Source: JAWLFI01 sp041685645 (GTDB lineage: Bacteria; Bacteroidota; Bacteroidia; Chitinophagales; Saprospiraceae). From it: DNA of 6,731 nucleotides. The DNA lies in contig JAWLFI010000142.1 in NCBI GenBank assembly GCA_041685645.1, positions 1-6,731 on the forward strand, in the 5' to 3' direction. A program made the translations under genes and the position numbers. Positions within the stretch are counted from its first letter, which is position 1. Each line of letters begins with the position of its first letter. Shown here piece after piece: positions 1 through 6,674 of this stretch. The notes under the pieces were generated by a model. It was not told the DNA's origin and did no database searches. It was given only the letters and a program-made list of their open reading frames with translations.

Positions 1-2624
1 TCTGACAGTGGAATCTGCCCTTGAAAACTCACCTGATGGGCTCGAATCAAAAAAGTGTCGCGATCTACGCGTCCTCGCCATTGCATAGATAGGTTATGGG
101 TGACTCTCACATCATCGATCAAACTCCATATCTCCCTATCAACTTCCGGCCCCGGAGGAGGTTTACTATCTGCATCCTCCTCACTGAACAGCTCTTCAAA
201 GATTCCTCGAATTTGTTTTACTGAGAATTGAGTAGCGATATCCATATTCAGATTTTGAAATCGCAATACCTGTCGTTGCTCATTCCACTGAAATTTATCG
301 ACGACCTCACCATTTTTATTTAATGCATACGGACTAAAGGATCCATTAAATCTAAAGTTGACGATATTTCTAAACATGGAAAAGAATCCGGTCATGCGTA
401 CATCAGAGAATTTTAAGCTATCTCTGAGGAAATCGTAGTTTCCGCTAACGACAAAATTCTGAAAAAGCTTAAAGTTTTTCTCCTTGTCTTCTTTTGAAGA
501 GAAATACTTTGCTTCAAAAATGTTATTGAGAGAGTAGTTAAGGATCATACTGGGTCTGGCATTGGGGCTCGCTCCAAACACATTCCCCTCGAATATGGAA
601 TATTGGACTTCTCGTTTGAGATCGTCCCTGAGGTCAGAATCGTGCGTATCGTAATAATTCCAAAAGGGGTCACTAAAATCCGGATTAAAACTAAAGTTGA
701 TATTGGGCTTAATTACGTGACGGACTCCTCTCAGCCACCCCTTGTCAAATCGGAGGGTACCAAAGATTTGAGTATTGAGATTGACTCCCGTGCTAAATGT
801 CCTCAGAGCCCGAAATTCTTGCACCATTTCATCTTCCAATACATTAAACAGGGTGTCACCTGAAAGAAAAAAGTCTTTGTCATTGGCGGGGTTAAATATG
901 GTATCAATATTCCTCACCGTGGGCGTATCGACCAAAGATCTTCGCATCGTTTCAAACACCCAGGTTTCATTGTAACTGATGTTGGGCGAAGCCGTAAAGT
1001 ATTTTAGAATTCTAAAGTTGGCATCCGTCTCCAACTGATGATTAAAACCATAGTTCATATCGTCAAAAACAGCGTCGGTAAACAACAGACTATCTTTCGT
1101 TCGAATACTGTTGCGAAAAGAACCGTTGTAATTCATTGTGATCTTTTCAAACCATTTCTCCTGCCCTACTCTTTCTTCTCTTTCAAAGGGTTTAAACGCA
1201 TTCGTAGTAAAAGATACATTGGGCAATTCGATTTGAACGTCTCCTGTTTGATTGTTTTGAGAATGATTAAAGCTGGCTGTCAAGTTCCAGTTTCTTCCTT
1301 TAAACCGTTGATTGTAATTAATTCTTGAGGAAAAGGAGTTTTGCAGAACAGATGAAGCATCGTTGCGATTCAACCGAGCATAGTCATTCGTTTGAATATT
1401 GACATTCGCTGAAAATTTTCGCGTTGGGTGCGCTTTAGCATCCTGATTGTGTGACCACTGAATACTCACTGAATTGTCCCTACCTTGAATGAGTTGGTTG
1501 TCATCGACAAATTCGGTTTTATAACTAGAAAACCGAACATTGGTATTTCCGGAAAATCTGTATCGGTGATTGTATCTAAAAGCGGCAGCCAGACCATAAC
1601 TCCCCCGCAAATAAATATCGGTCGTCAGGGACAAGTCGTAATTATCATTAATGGGAAAATAATACCCCACGTTTCTCAGGCCGTACCCCCACTCCTGAGA
1701 AACGTCGTAATCACTTGGAAAAAGCAAGCCCGTTTTTCGACCTTTTGTTAAAGGAGCTGCAGCTAAAGGGAGGACCAATGGAGTTGGAATACCACCGATT
1801 TCAATAAAAGATGGTCCCATTACAGCCCATTCATCGGCAATCACTTTCTGCTTTCCCGACCTCAAGCCAAAATGAGGTTCCGGGTGATTACAAGTGGTTA
1901 TTATAGAGTTGGCATTGTATATGACATCTTGCTCTTTAATTTCTCCATTCCTTATGTGGCGCTCTGTGAGGTATTTACTTTTAGTTCCAATGATATACAA
2001 ATCTCCTTCCTTGGTTCTGGCGCCTTCGATATATGCCTTCTCGGTATCGAAATTATACTTTAATTGAGTGGCATCAACCACATTATCTCCCTGAACCAAA
2101 TGGGGATAATTCTCAACTTTCCCGGAAGTATCGGGAATCCCGGTGGCTATAACAGTAGATGAATTCAAATCAAATTCCATATAGTCCGATGTCATCGTCG
2201 CATCATCAGTAATGATGCTATCCCTTTTATAGAGCAGCAATTTTTCGGTCTCTGCAGAATACACCACAGAGTCGTCAACAAAATAAAGGACTCCAACGGT
2301 AATAGCATCTGAGGAAATGGGAATCGAAAGACTATCCTTTGCATTACTTGTCTCTCTCTCATTAGAAATACTATCTGCAGTACCAAGAGTATCTGACAAG
2401 CCCGGTGGTAGGGTGTCCTGATAAAACTCAAATTCAGTAAGAGATTCTATCAAAAATGTATAGGAGCGCGGAGAAGATACATATTGAAACAACACCTCAT
2501 TGGGCGAATCGTTATAAGTGTATAATTTGAAACATGGGTCCGAATGAGCGGAAAGGCGGAAAAAAGAGCATAAAACTATGCAGGGGAGTAAAATATTCAC
2601 TACCTTTATATTATAAATTTTCAT
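1..2624 (-). CDS. lptD: LPS-assembly protein LptD (OstA), C-terminus cut by window edge
   Basis: Reading the minus strand from ATG at 2624-2622 gives an unbroken frame of 874 codons to the window edge. Residues 1-26 look like a signal peptide (Lys-rich start, hydrophobic ILLPCIVLCSFF, then LSA). Residues about 115-245 resemble the periplasmic OstA/LptA-like jelly-roll. Residues 279-325 carry the block typical of Bacteroidota LptD (PTPLVLPLAAAP, KGRKTGLLFPSDYD, then GYYFPINDNYDLSLTTDIY). The rest is a long series of alternating aromatic/polar beta-strands, as expected for the C-terminal outer-membrane barrel. In the family, LptD with the lipoprotein LptE inserts LPS into the outer leaflet. Compared with Bacteroidota homologues from memory, roughly 50-100 residues are probably missing. 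Cysteines after the signal are C31 and C245 only. The gene is divergent from the amidase with a 3-bp gap. No Shine-Dalgarno is seen. The family call is strong; LPS in this organism is inferred. Confidence 0.9.
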   Translation of the reverse strand, partial: MKIYNIKVVNILLPCIVLCSFFRLSAHSDPCFKLYTYNDSPNEVLFQYVSSPRSYTFLIESLTEFEFYQDTLPPGLSDTLGTADSISNERETSNAKDSLSIPISSDAITVGVLYFVDDSVVYSAETEKLLLYKRDSIITDDATMTSDYMEFDLNSSTVIATGIPDTSGKVENYPHLVQGDNVVDATQLKYNFDTEKAYIEGARTKEGDLYIIGTKSKYLTERHIRNGEIKEQDVIYNANSIITTCNHPEPHFGLRSGKQKVIADEWAVMGPSFIEIGGIPTPLVLPLAAAPLTKGRKTGLLFPSDYDVSQEWGYGLRNVGYYFPINDNYDLSLTTDIYLRGSYGLAAAFRYNHRYRFSGNTNVRFSSYKTEFVDDNQLIQGRDNSVSIQWSHNQDAKAHPTRKFSANVNIQTNDYARLNRNDASSVLQNSFSSRINYNQRFKGRNWNLTASFNHSQNNQTGDVQIELPNVSFTTNAFKPFEREERVGQEKWFEKITMNYNGSFRNSIRTKDSLLFTDAVFDDMNYGFNHQLETDANFRILKYFTASPNISYNETWVFETMRRSLVDTPTVRNIDTIFNPANDKDFFLSGDTLFNVLEDEMVQEFRALRTFSTGVNLNTQIFGTLRFDKGWLRGVRHVIKPNINFSFNPDFSDPFWNYYDTHDSDLRDDLKREVQYSIFEGNVFGASPNARPSMILNYSLNNIFEAKYFSSKEDKEKNFKLFQNFVVSGNYDFLRDSLKFSDVRMTGFFSMFRNIVNFRFNGSFSPYALNKNGEVVDKFQWNEQRQVLRFQNLNMDIATQFSVKQIRGIFEELFSEEDADSKPPPGPEVDREIWSLIDDVRVTHNLSMQWRGRVDRDTFLIRAHQVSFQGQIPLS
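2500..2529 (+). promoter_or_regulatory. Candidate promoter for the amidase-mce pair, inside lptD
   Basis: On the plus strand a TTG at 2500-2502 is followed after 18 bases by TATAATTTG at 2521-2529. This resembles a -33/-7 pair, although the -7 element is one base short of the exact TAnnTTTG spacing. Transcription would start near 2534 and give a leader of about 95 bases antisense to the 5' end of lptD. A weaker alternative is TAAATTTT at 2614-2621, one mismatch from consensus, which would produce an almost leaderless mRNA. Confidence 0.25.
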
Positions 2625-2629
2625 AATAT
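2608..2629. repeat. Inverted repeat spanning both divergent start codons
   Basis: ATATTAT (2608-2614) and ATAATAT (2623-2629) are perfect 7-base inverted arms separated by 8 bases. The right arm covers part of the lptD start codon (2622-2624), the 3-bp gap and the first two bases of the amidase ATG (2628-2630). It could be an operator or a weak mRNA hairpin affecting start-codon access. All arm bases are A or T, so a chance origin in AT-rich DNA is quite possible. Confidence 0.4.
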
Positions 2630-3767
2630 GATTAACCCAGTGACTATACAAAAATATGTGTTTCTAACGACAATATCACTTTTATTGTATATACCGTACA
2701 TGAGAAGTGCTCCGTTGGTGAATTCAGGAGGAGTTTCAAATCTACTTCTATGCCATCCCGAGTCTACTGACCCTCCGGGCAAAAGCAAAGTGTACACCAT
2801 AGTTATTGACCCCGGACATGGGGGGAAAGATGGCGGTTGCAGTGGAAATCACAGCCATGAGAAGGACATTGTTCTAGCTATCGGCCATCAAATTAAGGAA
2901 ATGGCTTCAAAAAAATATCCCGAACTTAAAATCGTAATGACCCGCGACAAAGATAAGTTCATACCCTTGCACGAGCGCGCTAAAATTGCCAATTCTTCAA
3001 AAGCTGATTTATTTTTGTCGCTTCACTGTAACTCCATTGGAGGAAAAAGCCATATCCACGGTTCTGAAACGTATGTTCTTGGATTACACAGAGCTGAAGA
3101 TAATTTGAGAGTAGCCAAACGAGAGAACTCTGCGATATTATATGAGAGTGACTACAAGGCTCAATATGATGGCTTTGATCCCAGTTCAGCTGAAGGGCAT
3201 ATCATATTAAGTATGTATCAAAATGCCCATTTGGAACAAAGTATTCATTTCGCCCACTTAGTGGAAAAGCAACTGACAGCTCAGGCCAAAAGAAAGAGCA
3301 GAGGTGTTAAACAAGCGGGATTTCTCGTACTCAGAGAAACGACCATGCCCTCCGTTTTAATTGAAACGGGATTTTTGACCAATGCTTCTGAAGAGCGATT
3401 TCTTAGTGATATTCAAGGTCAAAAGGAAGTTGCACAATCGATACTAACTGCCATCGAAGAATACGCCTATTTACCCAGTCTATCGAAAGGAGAGTCAGCT
3501 TCCCCTTCCACTCGCTTTGGCGTTCAACTTCTCACCACGAGTCAGCCACTGGATAAAGGACACAAATTATGGAAACAAAATACTGATTTAACCGAATGGG
3601 TTACCTCATCGAATACATACAAATACCTCGTACCCGCAGGGGCCAGCAAGGAAGAAGCAAAAAGAAAGCAAGAACAGATAAAAAAATCAAGTGGAATAAA
3701 AGATGCATTCATTATTCCCTGGCCAAAGATAGAATTAGCCCCTTCCCATGTAGTAGGAACTAAATAG
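2628..3767 (+). CDS. N-acetylmuramoyl-L-alanine amidase (Amidase_3) with SPOR-like C-terminal domain
   Basis: This 379-residue protein should cleave the bond between MurNAc and L-alanine in peptidoglycan in the periplasm. Residues 9-28 form a hydrophobic N-terminal segment, probably an export signal. The Amidase_3 domain spans about 56-280. The zinc ligands expected in the family are visible: H64 in IDPGHGG, E78 in HEKD and H133 in SLHCNS, with catalytic E246 in LIETGFLTN. Residues about 150-205 form an insertion between the two halves of the active site, in the place where regulated cell-division amidases carry an inhibitory helix. Residues about 296-366 (from TRFGVQLLTTS to DAFIIPWP) resemble a SPOR-like peptidoglycan-binding tail. 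ATG 2628 is the first possible ATG, since an in-frame TAA lies at 2589-2591 and a later start would lose the signal. It is 39 bases upstream of the MCE gene and probably shares its transcript. The exact Ami subtype cannot be assigned. Confidence 0.93.
   Translation: MINPVTIQKYVFLTTISLLLYIPYMRSAPLVNSGGVSNLLLCHPESTDPPGKSKVYTIVIDPGHGGKDGGCSGNHSHEKDIVLAIGHQIKEMASKKYPELKIVMTRDKDKFIPLHERAKIANSSKADLFLSLHCNSIGGKSHIHGSETYVLGLHRAEDNLRVAKRENSAILYESDYKAQYDGFDPSSAEGHIILSMYQNAHLEQSIHFAHLVEKQLTAQAKRKSRGVKQAGFLVLRETTMPSVLIETGFLTNASEERFLSDIQGQKEVAQSILTAIEEYAYLPSLSKGESASPSTRFGVQLLTTSQPLDKGHKLWKQNTDLTEWVTSSNTYKYLVPAGASKEEAKRKQEQIKKSSGIKDAFIIPWPKIELAPSHVVGTK
2649..2656 (-). promoter_or_regulatory. Candidate -7 promoter element for lptD
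   Basis: The minus strand reads TATTTTTG here, a perfect match to the Bacteroidota sigma-A -7 consensus TAnnTTTG. It lies 24 bases upstream of the lptD ATG, which would give a 5' leader of about 20 bases. No good TTTG -33 box is found 19-21 bases further upstream (the nearest TTG is only about 14 bases away). The site lies inside the amidase coding region, in the codons for its signal peptide. This is a motif match only. Confidence 0.35.
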
Positions 3768-3806
3768 TTTTCTTACTTTCACACTGCAATTACACATTTT
3801 ATTATC

Positions 3807-4877
3807 ATGAAGATACCATACGAAGTACGAATTGGAATTATGGCTGTCGTAGCCATTTTTGCAGCAGTTTGGGGCTATAAATTTTTGAAGGGACAGAACT
3901 TCTTATCCAATGATGCTCAATTTTATGCTTTTTACGACTATGCAGATCAACTCAATGAAAGCGCTCCGGTCTTTTTAAAAGGCCTGGAAGTGGGGACGGT
4001 AACCGACGTAAAATTCAACGCCTCAGCAGAAAAACCTATTCGCGTGGACTTTGAGGTGAGAAAAGAAATTGATGTACATCCCAATTCCGTTGCTTATATC
4101 GTTTCTACTGGTGTTTTAGGCGGCAAAGCAGTGCAATTATCCATTCCTGGACCTTGCCTACAGGACGAATGTCTATCCAGTGGTGACGAAATAGAGGGAA
4201 AAAATAAGAGTTTAATCTCCTCTATGATCGGTGAAGAAGATCTTGAAACATCGATTAACCAACTAACAAGTGCATTCAAGACATTAATAGATTCTCTGGA
4301 CAATGCCTTATCTCAACCTGAAGCTGAAAGTGGAATTGGACGCATGGCTTATGATCTACAGGAGACTTTAAAAAACGTAGAAAACATGACCCAATCTATG
4401 GATCAAATGTTTAGCTCTCCAACAAGCCCCGTAAACAAAAGTCTTAAAAACATTGAATCCATCACGAGGAACCTGGATCAAAACAACAACAAAATCAATC
4501 AAATCTTAGATAATCTAGCGACTGTTACTGAGAAAGTGAATCAATTGGAGTTGGAGACTACTTTGGCTAAGGTGAACTCTACTTTAGATCAGTCAGAGAT
4601 CACCTTCCAGGAGTTAAACGCCAGATTATCCCAGGCGAAAAATGCCCTGGGGTCAGTTGAGTCTCTGCTGGGGAAAATCGAATCCGGTGACGGAACGATG
4701 GGCAAATTAATTACCTCTGAGGACCTTTACAAAGAGATGAATAAAGCTGTCATGAACCTCAACTTTTTGCTACAAGACATCAGATTGAATCCCGACCGCT
4801 ATATCAAAGTAAGTGTATTTGGAAAGAAATCAAAAGACTATAATTACCCCGAGGAAGACCCTGCATTTCAGGACTAA
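3807..4877 (+). CDS. MCE/MlaD-family lipid-transport substrate-binding protein
   Basis: The protein has 356 residues. A short cytoplasmic start (MKIPYEVRIG) is followed by one transmembrane helix at about 9-27, giving an inner-membrane-anchored, periplasm-facing protein. Residues about 37-115 match the MCE/MlaD fold, including the family block FLKGLEVGTVTDVKF and TGVLGGKAVQLSIPG. Two cysteines, C117 and C122, sit close together at the end of this domain and could pair. Residues about 140-330 are Asn/Gln/Leu-rich amphipathic helix with heptad-like spacing, likely a coiled-coil that oligomerises into a tube or needle. The tail contains SGDGTMGKLITSEDLY, then NLNFLLQDIRLNPDRY, which I recognise from Bacteroidota MCE proteins. 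In MCE systems such a subunit works with an MlaE permease and MlaF ATPase to move phospholipid; neither is in this window. The ATG has no Shine-Dalgarno. It is probably in an operon with the amidase. Confidence 0.9.
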   Translation: MKIPYEVRIGIMAVVAIFAAVWGYKFLKGQNFLSNDAQFYAFYDYADQLNESAPVFLKGLEVGTVTDVKFNASAEKPIRVDFEVRKEIDVHPNSVAYIVSTGVLGGKAVQLSIPGPCLQDECLSSGDEIEGKNKSLISSMIGEEDLETSINQLTSAFKTLIDSLDNALSQPEAESGIGRMAYDLQETLKNVENMTQSMDQMFSSPTSPVNKSLKNIESITRNLDQNNNKINQILDNLATVTEKVNQLELETTLAKVNSTLDQSEITFQELNARLSQAKNALGSVESLLGKIESGDGTMGKLITSEDLYKEMNKAVMNLNFLLQDIRLNPDRYIKVSVFGKKSKDYNYPEEDPAFQD

Positions 4878-4884
4878 ATTTTTT
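4860..4884 (+). terminator. Weak candidate terminator at the end of the MCE gene
   Basis: CCTG (4860-4863) and CAGG (4869-4872) can form a 4-bp stem with a 5-base loop. Six T residues follow at 4879-4884, just after the TAA stop. The stem is short and lies 6 bases from the T tract, so it is a weak candidate. It is the only hairpin plus T-run seen at this convergent junction. Confidence 0.22.
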
Positions 4885-4952
4885 CATTGTGGTTGTGGAA
4901 GGATATTACCTCAAGGAAATTTATTCAATAACCTTTTAAGCGAGCTTTTAGC

Positions 4953-6008
4953 TTACAAAGACTTTAGATCAATCTTTCTCCCCTTTTCGTCCAGTATGTT
5001 TACCTCGGGTTCCAGAAAAACTCCAAAATTATCAAATACGTCCCCTTGAATTTCTGCAGCCCATTGCCGGACATCTTCAGAGCTTGCTCCTCCATAATTT
5101 ACAATGACGAGTGCCTGCTTATTATACGACCCAACGGCCCCACGTCGACGGCCTTTCCATCCGCACCGATCAATTAACCAGGCTGCAGGTATTTTAACCT
5201 TGCCAGAAGAAACGGGATAATAGACGATTTCAGGATAGGTCTTCTGCAGCTCCTCAAGTTGAACTTCATTGATAATTGGATTTTTGAAAAAGGAACCTGC
5301 ATTACCCAATTTAGAAGGCTCGGGAAGTTTGGATCTCCGAATATCACAAACAATTTGACTTATCATTTTAGCATCGATATTTTGCAATTCTTTCCTATCA
5401 ATTTCAGATTGCAAACTACCGTAAGAAAGGTTTAAATCGTAATGGCCCATTTTGGGCAATCGAAAATACACATGGGTGATTACCCCCTGATTTGCCAATT
5501 CATTTTTAAACACACTGGATCGATAAGAGAACTTACATTCCCGAGCATGAATGACACTCTCCCTTTGGTCAGCATAGGAGAAATAAACTACCGAATCTAC
5601 AAATTGAGCTACCTCCAGCCCATAAGCACCAATATTTTGAATTGGCGATGCTCCAACAGTTCCGGGGATTAAACTCAAATTCTCTAAACCACCCCATCCC
5701 TGATCGAGACAATACAAGACAAATGAGTGCCAATTCACACCGCTACCTACCTTTATCAAAACTGATGACTTCGTTTGATCAACGAGCTCTAAGTCATCAA
5801 TTTCCATTTTCAATACCGTCAAATCTAAATACCGGGGCAATAAAACATTACTCCCCCCTCCAAGGATATATGAATTTTGTGAATCAGTCAATTCGAAAAC
5901 CTGCCGCAATTCCATTCCAGTACGAATTTTAGCCAACTTGTAGCAAATGGCATCAATACCGAAGGTATTGAAATATCTCAATGATGCTCGAGGAATGAAA
6001 GTGCTCAA
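4953..6008 (-). CDS. murB: UDP-N-acetylmuramate dehydrogenase MurB (UDP-N-acetylenolpyruvoylglucosamine reductase)
   Basis: This cytoplasmic FAD enzyme uses NADPH to reduce UDP-GlcNAc-enolpyruvate to UDP-MurNAc, the second committed step of peptidoglycan precursor synthesis. The 351 residues match the E. coli-type MurB (about 342). Visible motifs are NTFGID at 14-19, the FAD-binding ILGGGSNVLL at 48-57, SLIPGTVGASPIQNIGAYG at 112-130, YRSS with R163, GNAGSFFKNP with S239 and LEPEVNIL with E335. R163, S239 and E335 correspond to E. coli R159, S229 and E325. The start is unusual. The codon at 6008-6006 is TTG, an in-frame TAA lies three codons upstream, and the first in-frame ATG is residue 32, which would remove the conserved NTFGID region. 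TTG 6008 is therefore the likely start; TTG at residue 10 would begin too close to NTFGID. It lies 6 bases after the outer-membrane protein gene, suggesting translational coupling in an operon. Confidence 0.95.
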   Translation of the reverse strand: MSTFIPRASLRYFNTFGIDAICYKLAKIRTGMELRQVFELTDSQNSYILGGGSNVLLPRYLDLTVLKMEIDDLELVDQTKSSVLIKVGSGVNWHSFVLYCLDQGWGGLENLSLIPGTVGASPIQNIGAYGLEVAQFVDSVVYFSYADQRESVIHARECKFSYRSSVFKNELANQGVITHVYFRLPKMGHYDLNLSYGSLQSEIDRKELQNIDAKMISQIVCDIRRSKLPEPSKLGNAGSFFKNPIINEVQLEELQKTYPEIVYYPVSSGKVKIPAAWLIDRCGWKGRRRGAVGSYNKQALVIVNYGGASSEDVRQWAAEIQGDVFDNFGVFLEPEVNILDEKGRKIDLKSL

Positions 6009-6014
6009 TTCCGG

Positions 6015-6638
6015 TTATTTAGAAAATTCTTTCATTAGATTCTTATTCGCCGTAGAGTTCACGTTAATCATAAATCCAATGCTCATGTACATCGAACGAT
6101 CCGGGCCCTTTCCATACCGACCATATAAAATTCCCGAAAAACCAAGGGCTCCAAAACCCAGTCCGATTTCTCCAAAATAGGATGGGAAAAATTGCTGACG
6201 ATCTGCTCGTTCAAAATTCGAATACTCATCAGATAAAAAATACAGTTCAGTATTGGAAAAGACTACGCCACCTCCAATAGAAAACCCGGTTCCTGCATTA
6301 AGCGTAGTCGTGGACACGCCATTAAAATTAAAAAGGGCAACCAGTGGAAAAGATACTGCTCCTAAGCCTTTGTAATCATTAATGTCAAATGCAAAAGGGG
6401 CATAGGAAACTTGAGCTTCCAGGGACATGTTGATATCGCCTTTCCCCAGCCACATCTTAGGTCCCCAATTAAAATTTGTGAGGGCAGAACCCGTGCGGTA
6501 TTCACCCAAAGGATGCGTCTCCGGGTTTTGTTGGAACTGATAAAAATCAATACCAAACGTATTTCCAAAACTCACCCATTGCGCATTGGACTCCTGAACG
6601 CAAATCAAAACTATCGCAAAAAGAAGAATTTGTTTCAT
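6015..6638 (-). CDS. Secreted, probably beta-barrel outer-membrane protein of unknown function
   Basis: I do not recognise a named family. The 207-residue protein begins with a clear signal peptide (MKQILLFAIVLICVQESNA), with cleavage expected after A19 and Q20 as the first mature residue. The mature part is rich in Gly, Phe, Tyr and Asn and has alternating strand-like stretches (for example INMSLEAQVSYAPFAF, FSIGGGVVFSN, SYFGEIGLGFGALGFSG, MYMSIGFMINV). This is typical of small outer-membrane beta-barrels in Bacteroidota. There are no cysteines after the signal and no enzyme motif. I chose ATG 6638-6636. An in-frame TTG at 6653-6651 would add five residues (MKENT), but it overlaps the promoter-like motif and gives a poorer signal peptide start. 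The gene precedes murB by 6 bases and is probably co-transcribed with it. A role in the envelope is inferred only from the signal and strand pattern. Confidence 0.75.
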   Translation of the reverse strand: MKQILLFAIVLICVQESNAQWVSFGNTFGIDFYQFQQNPETHPLGEYRTGSALTNFNWGPKMWLGKGDINMSLEAQVSYAPFAFDINDYKGLGAVSFPLVALFNFNGVSTTTLNAGTGFSIGGGVVFSNTELYFLSDEYSNFERADRQQFFPSYFGEIGLGFGALGFSGILYGRYGKGPDRSMYMSIGFMINVNSTANKNLMKEFSK

Positions 6639-6650
6639 CGTGTTTTCTTT

Positions 6651-6658
6651 CAAAGATA
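6651..6658 (-). promoter_or_regulatory. Candidate -7 promoter element for the outer-membrane protein/murB pair
   Basis: The minus strand reads TATCTTTG, a perfect match to the Bacteroidota consensus TAnnTTTG, 12 bases upstream of the ATG at 6638. It would give a very short leader of about 8-10 bases. No clear TTTG box is seen 19-21 bases upstream. If it is real, the TTG at 6653 cannot be the translation start. Confidence 0.35.
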
Positions 6659-6674
6659 AAAAGCTAAAAGTAAA

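Noticed and set aside
603..2063. Several plus-strand open frames of 60-100 codons
   Set aside because: They lie opposite the continuous, clearly recognisable lptD frame, overlap one another and have no protein-like features of their own.
2192..2431. Minus-strand open frame of 79 codons
   Set aside because: It is another frame of the same strand inside lptD, whose own frame is unbroken here.
3774..3781. TACTTTCA before the MCE gene as a possible -7 promoter element
   Set aside because: It fails the TTTG part of the consensus and has no -33 partner; the 39-base gap fits an operon better.
4094..4303. Minus-strand open frame opposite the MCE gene
   Set aside because: It is antisense to a well-supported coding region and has no recognisable motif.
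4630..4651. Hairpin with CCCAGG/CCTGGG arms
   Set aside because: It is inside the MCE coding region with no T tract after it, so it is not a terminator and is probably incidental.
4937..4955. TAAGC/GCTTA hairpin at the murB stop codon
   Set aside because: It has a five-base AT-rich stem with a nine-base loop and no T tract on either strand, too weak to call a terminator.
4813..5049. Plus-strand open frame across the convergent gap
   Set aside because: It overlaps the ends of both the MCE gene and murB in other frames and shows no protein-like pattern.
5442..6180. Plus-strand open frames opposite murB and the outer-membrane protein gene
   Set aside because: They are shadows of the minus-strand genes, which have strong motif or signal-peptide support.
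5952..6570. The hexapeptide NTFGID occurs in both MurB and the neighbouring outer-membrane protein
   Set aside because: The match does not extend beyond six residues and the codons differ, so duplication is unlikely; it looks like coincidence.
6362..6659. Further open frames on both strands across the outer-membrane protein gene
   Set aside because: They conflict with the frame that has a signal peptide and strand pattern.
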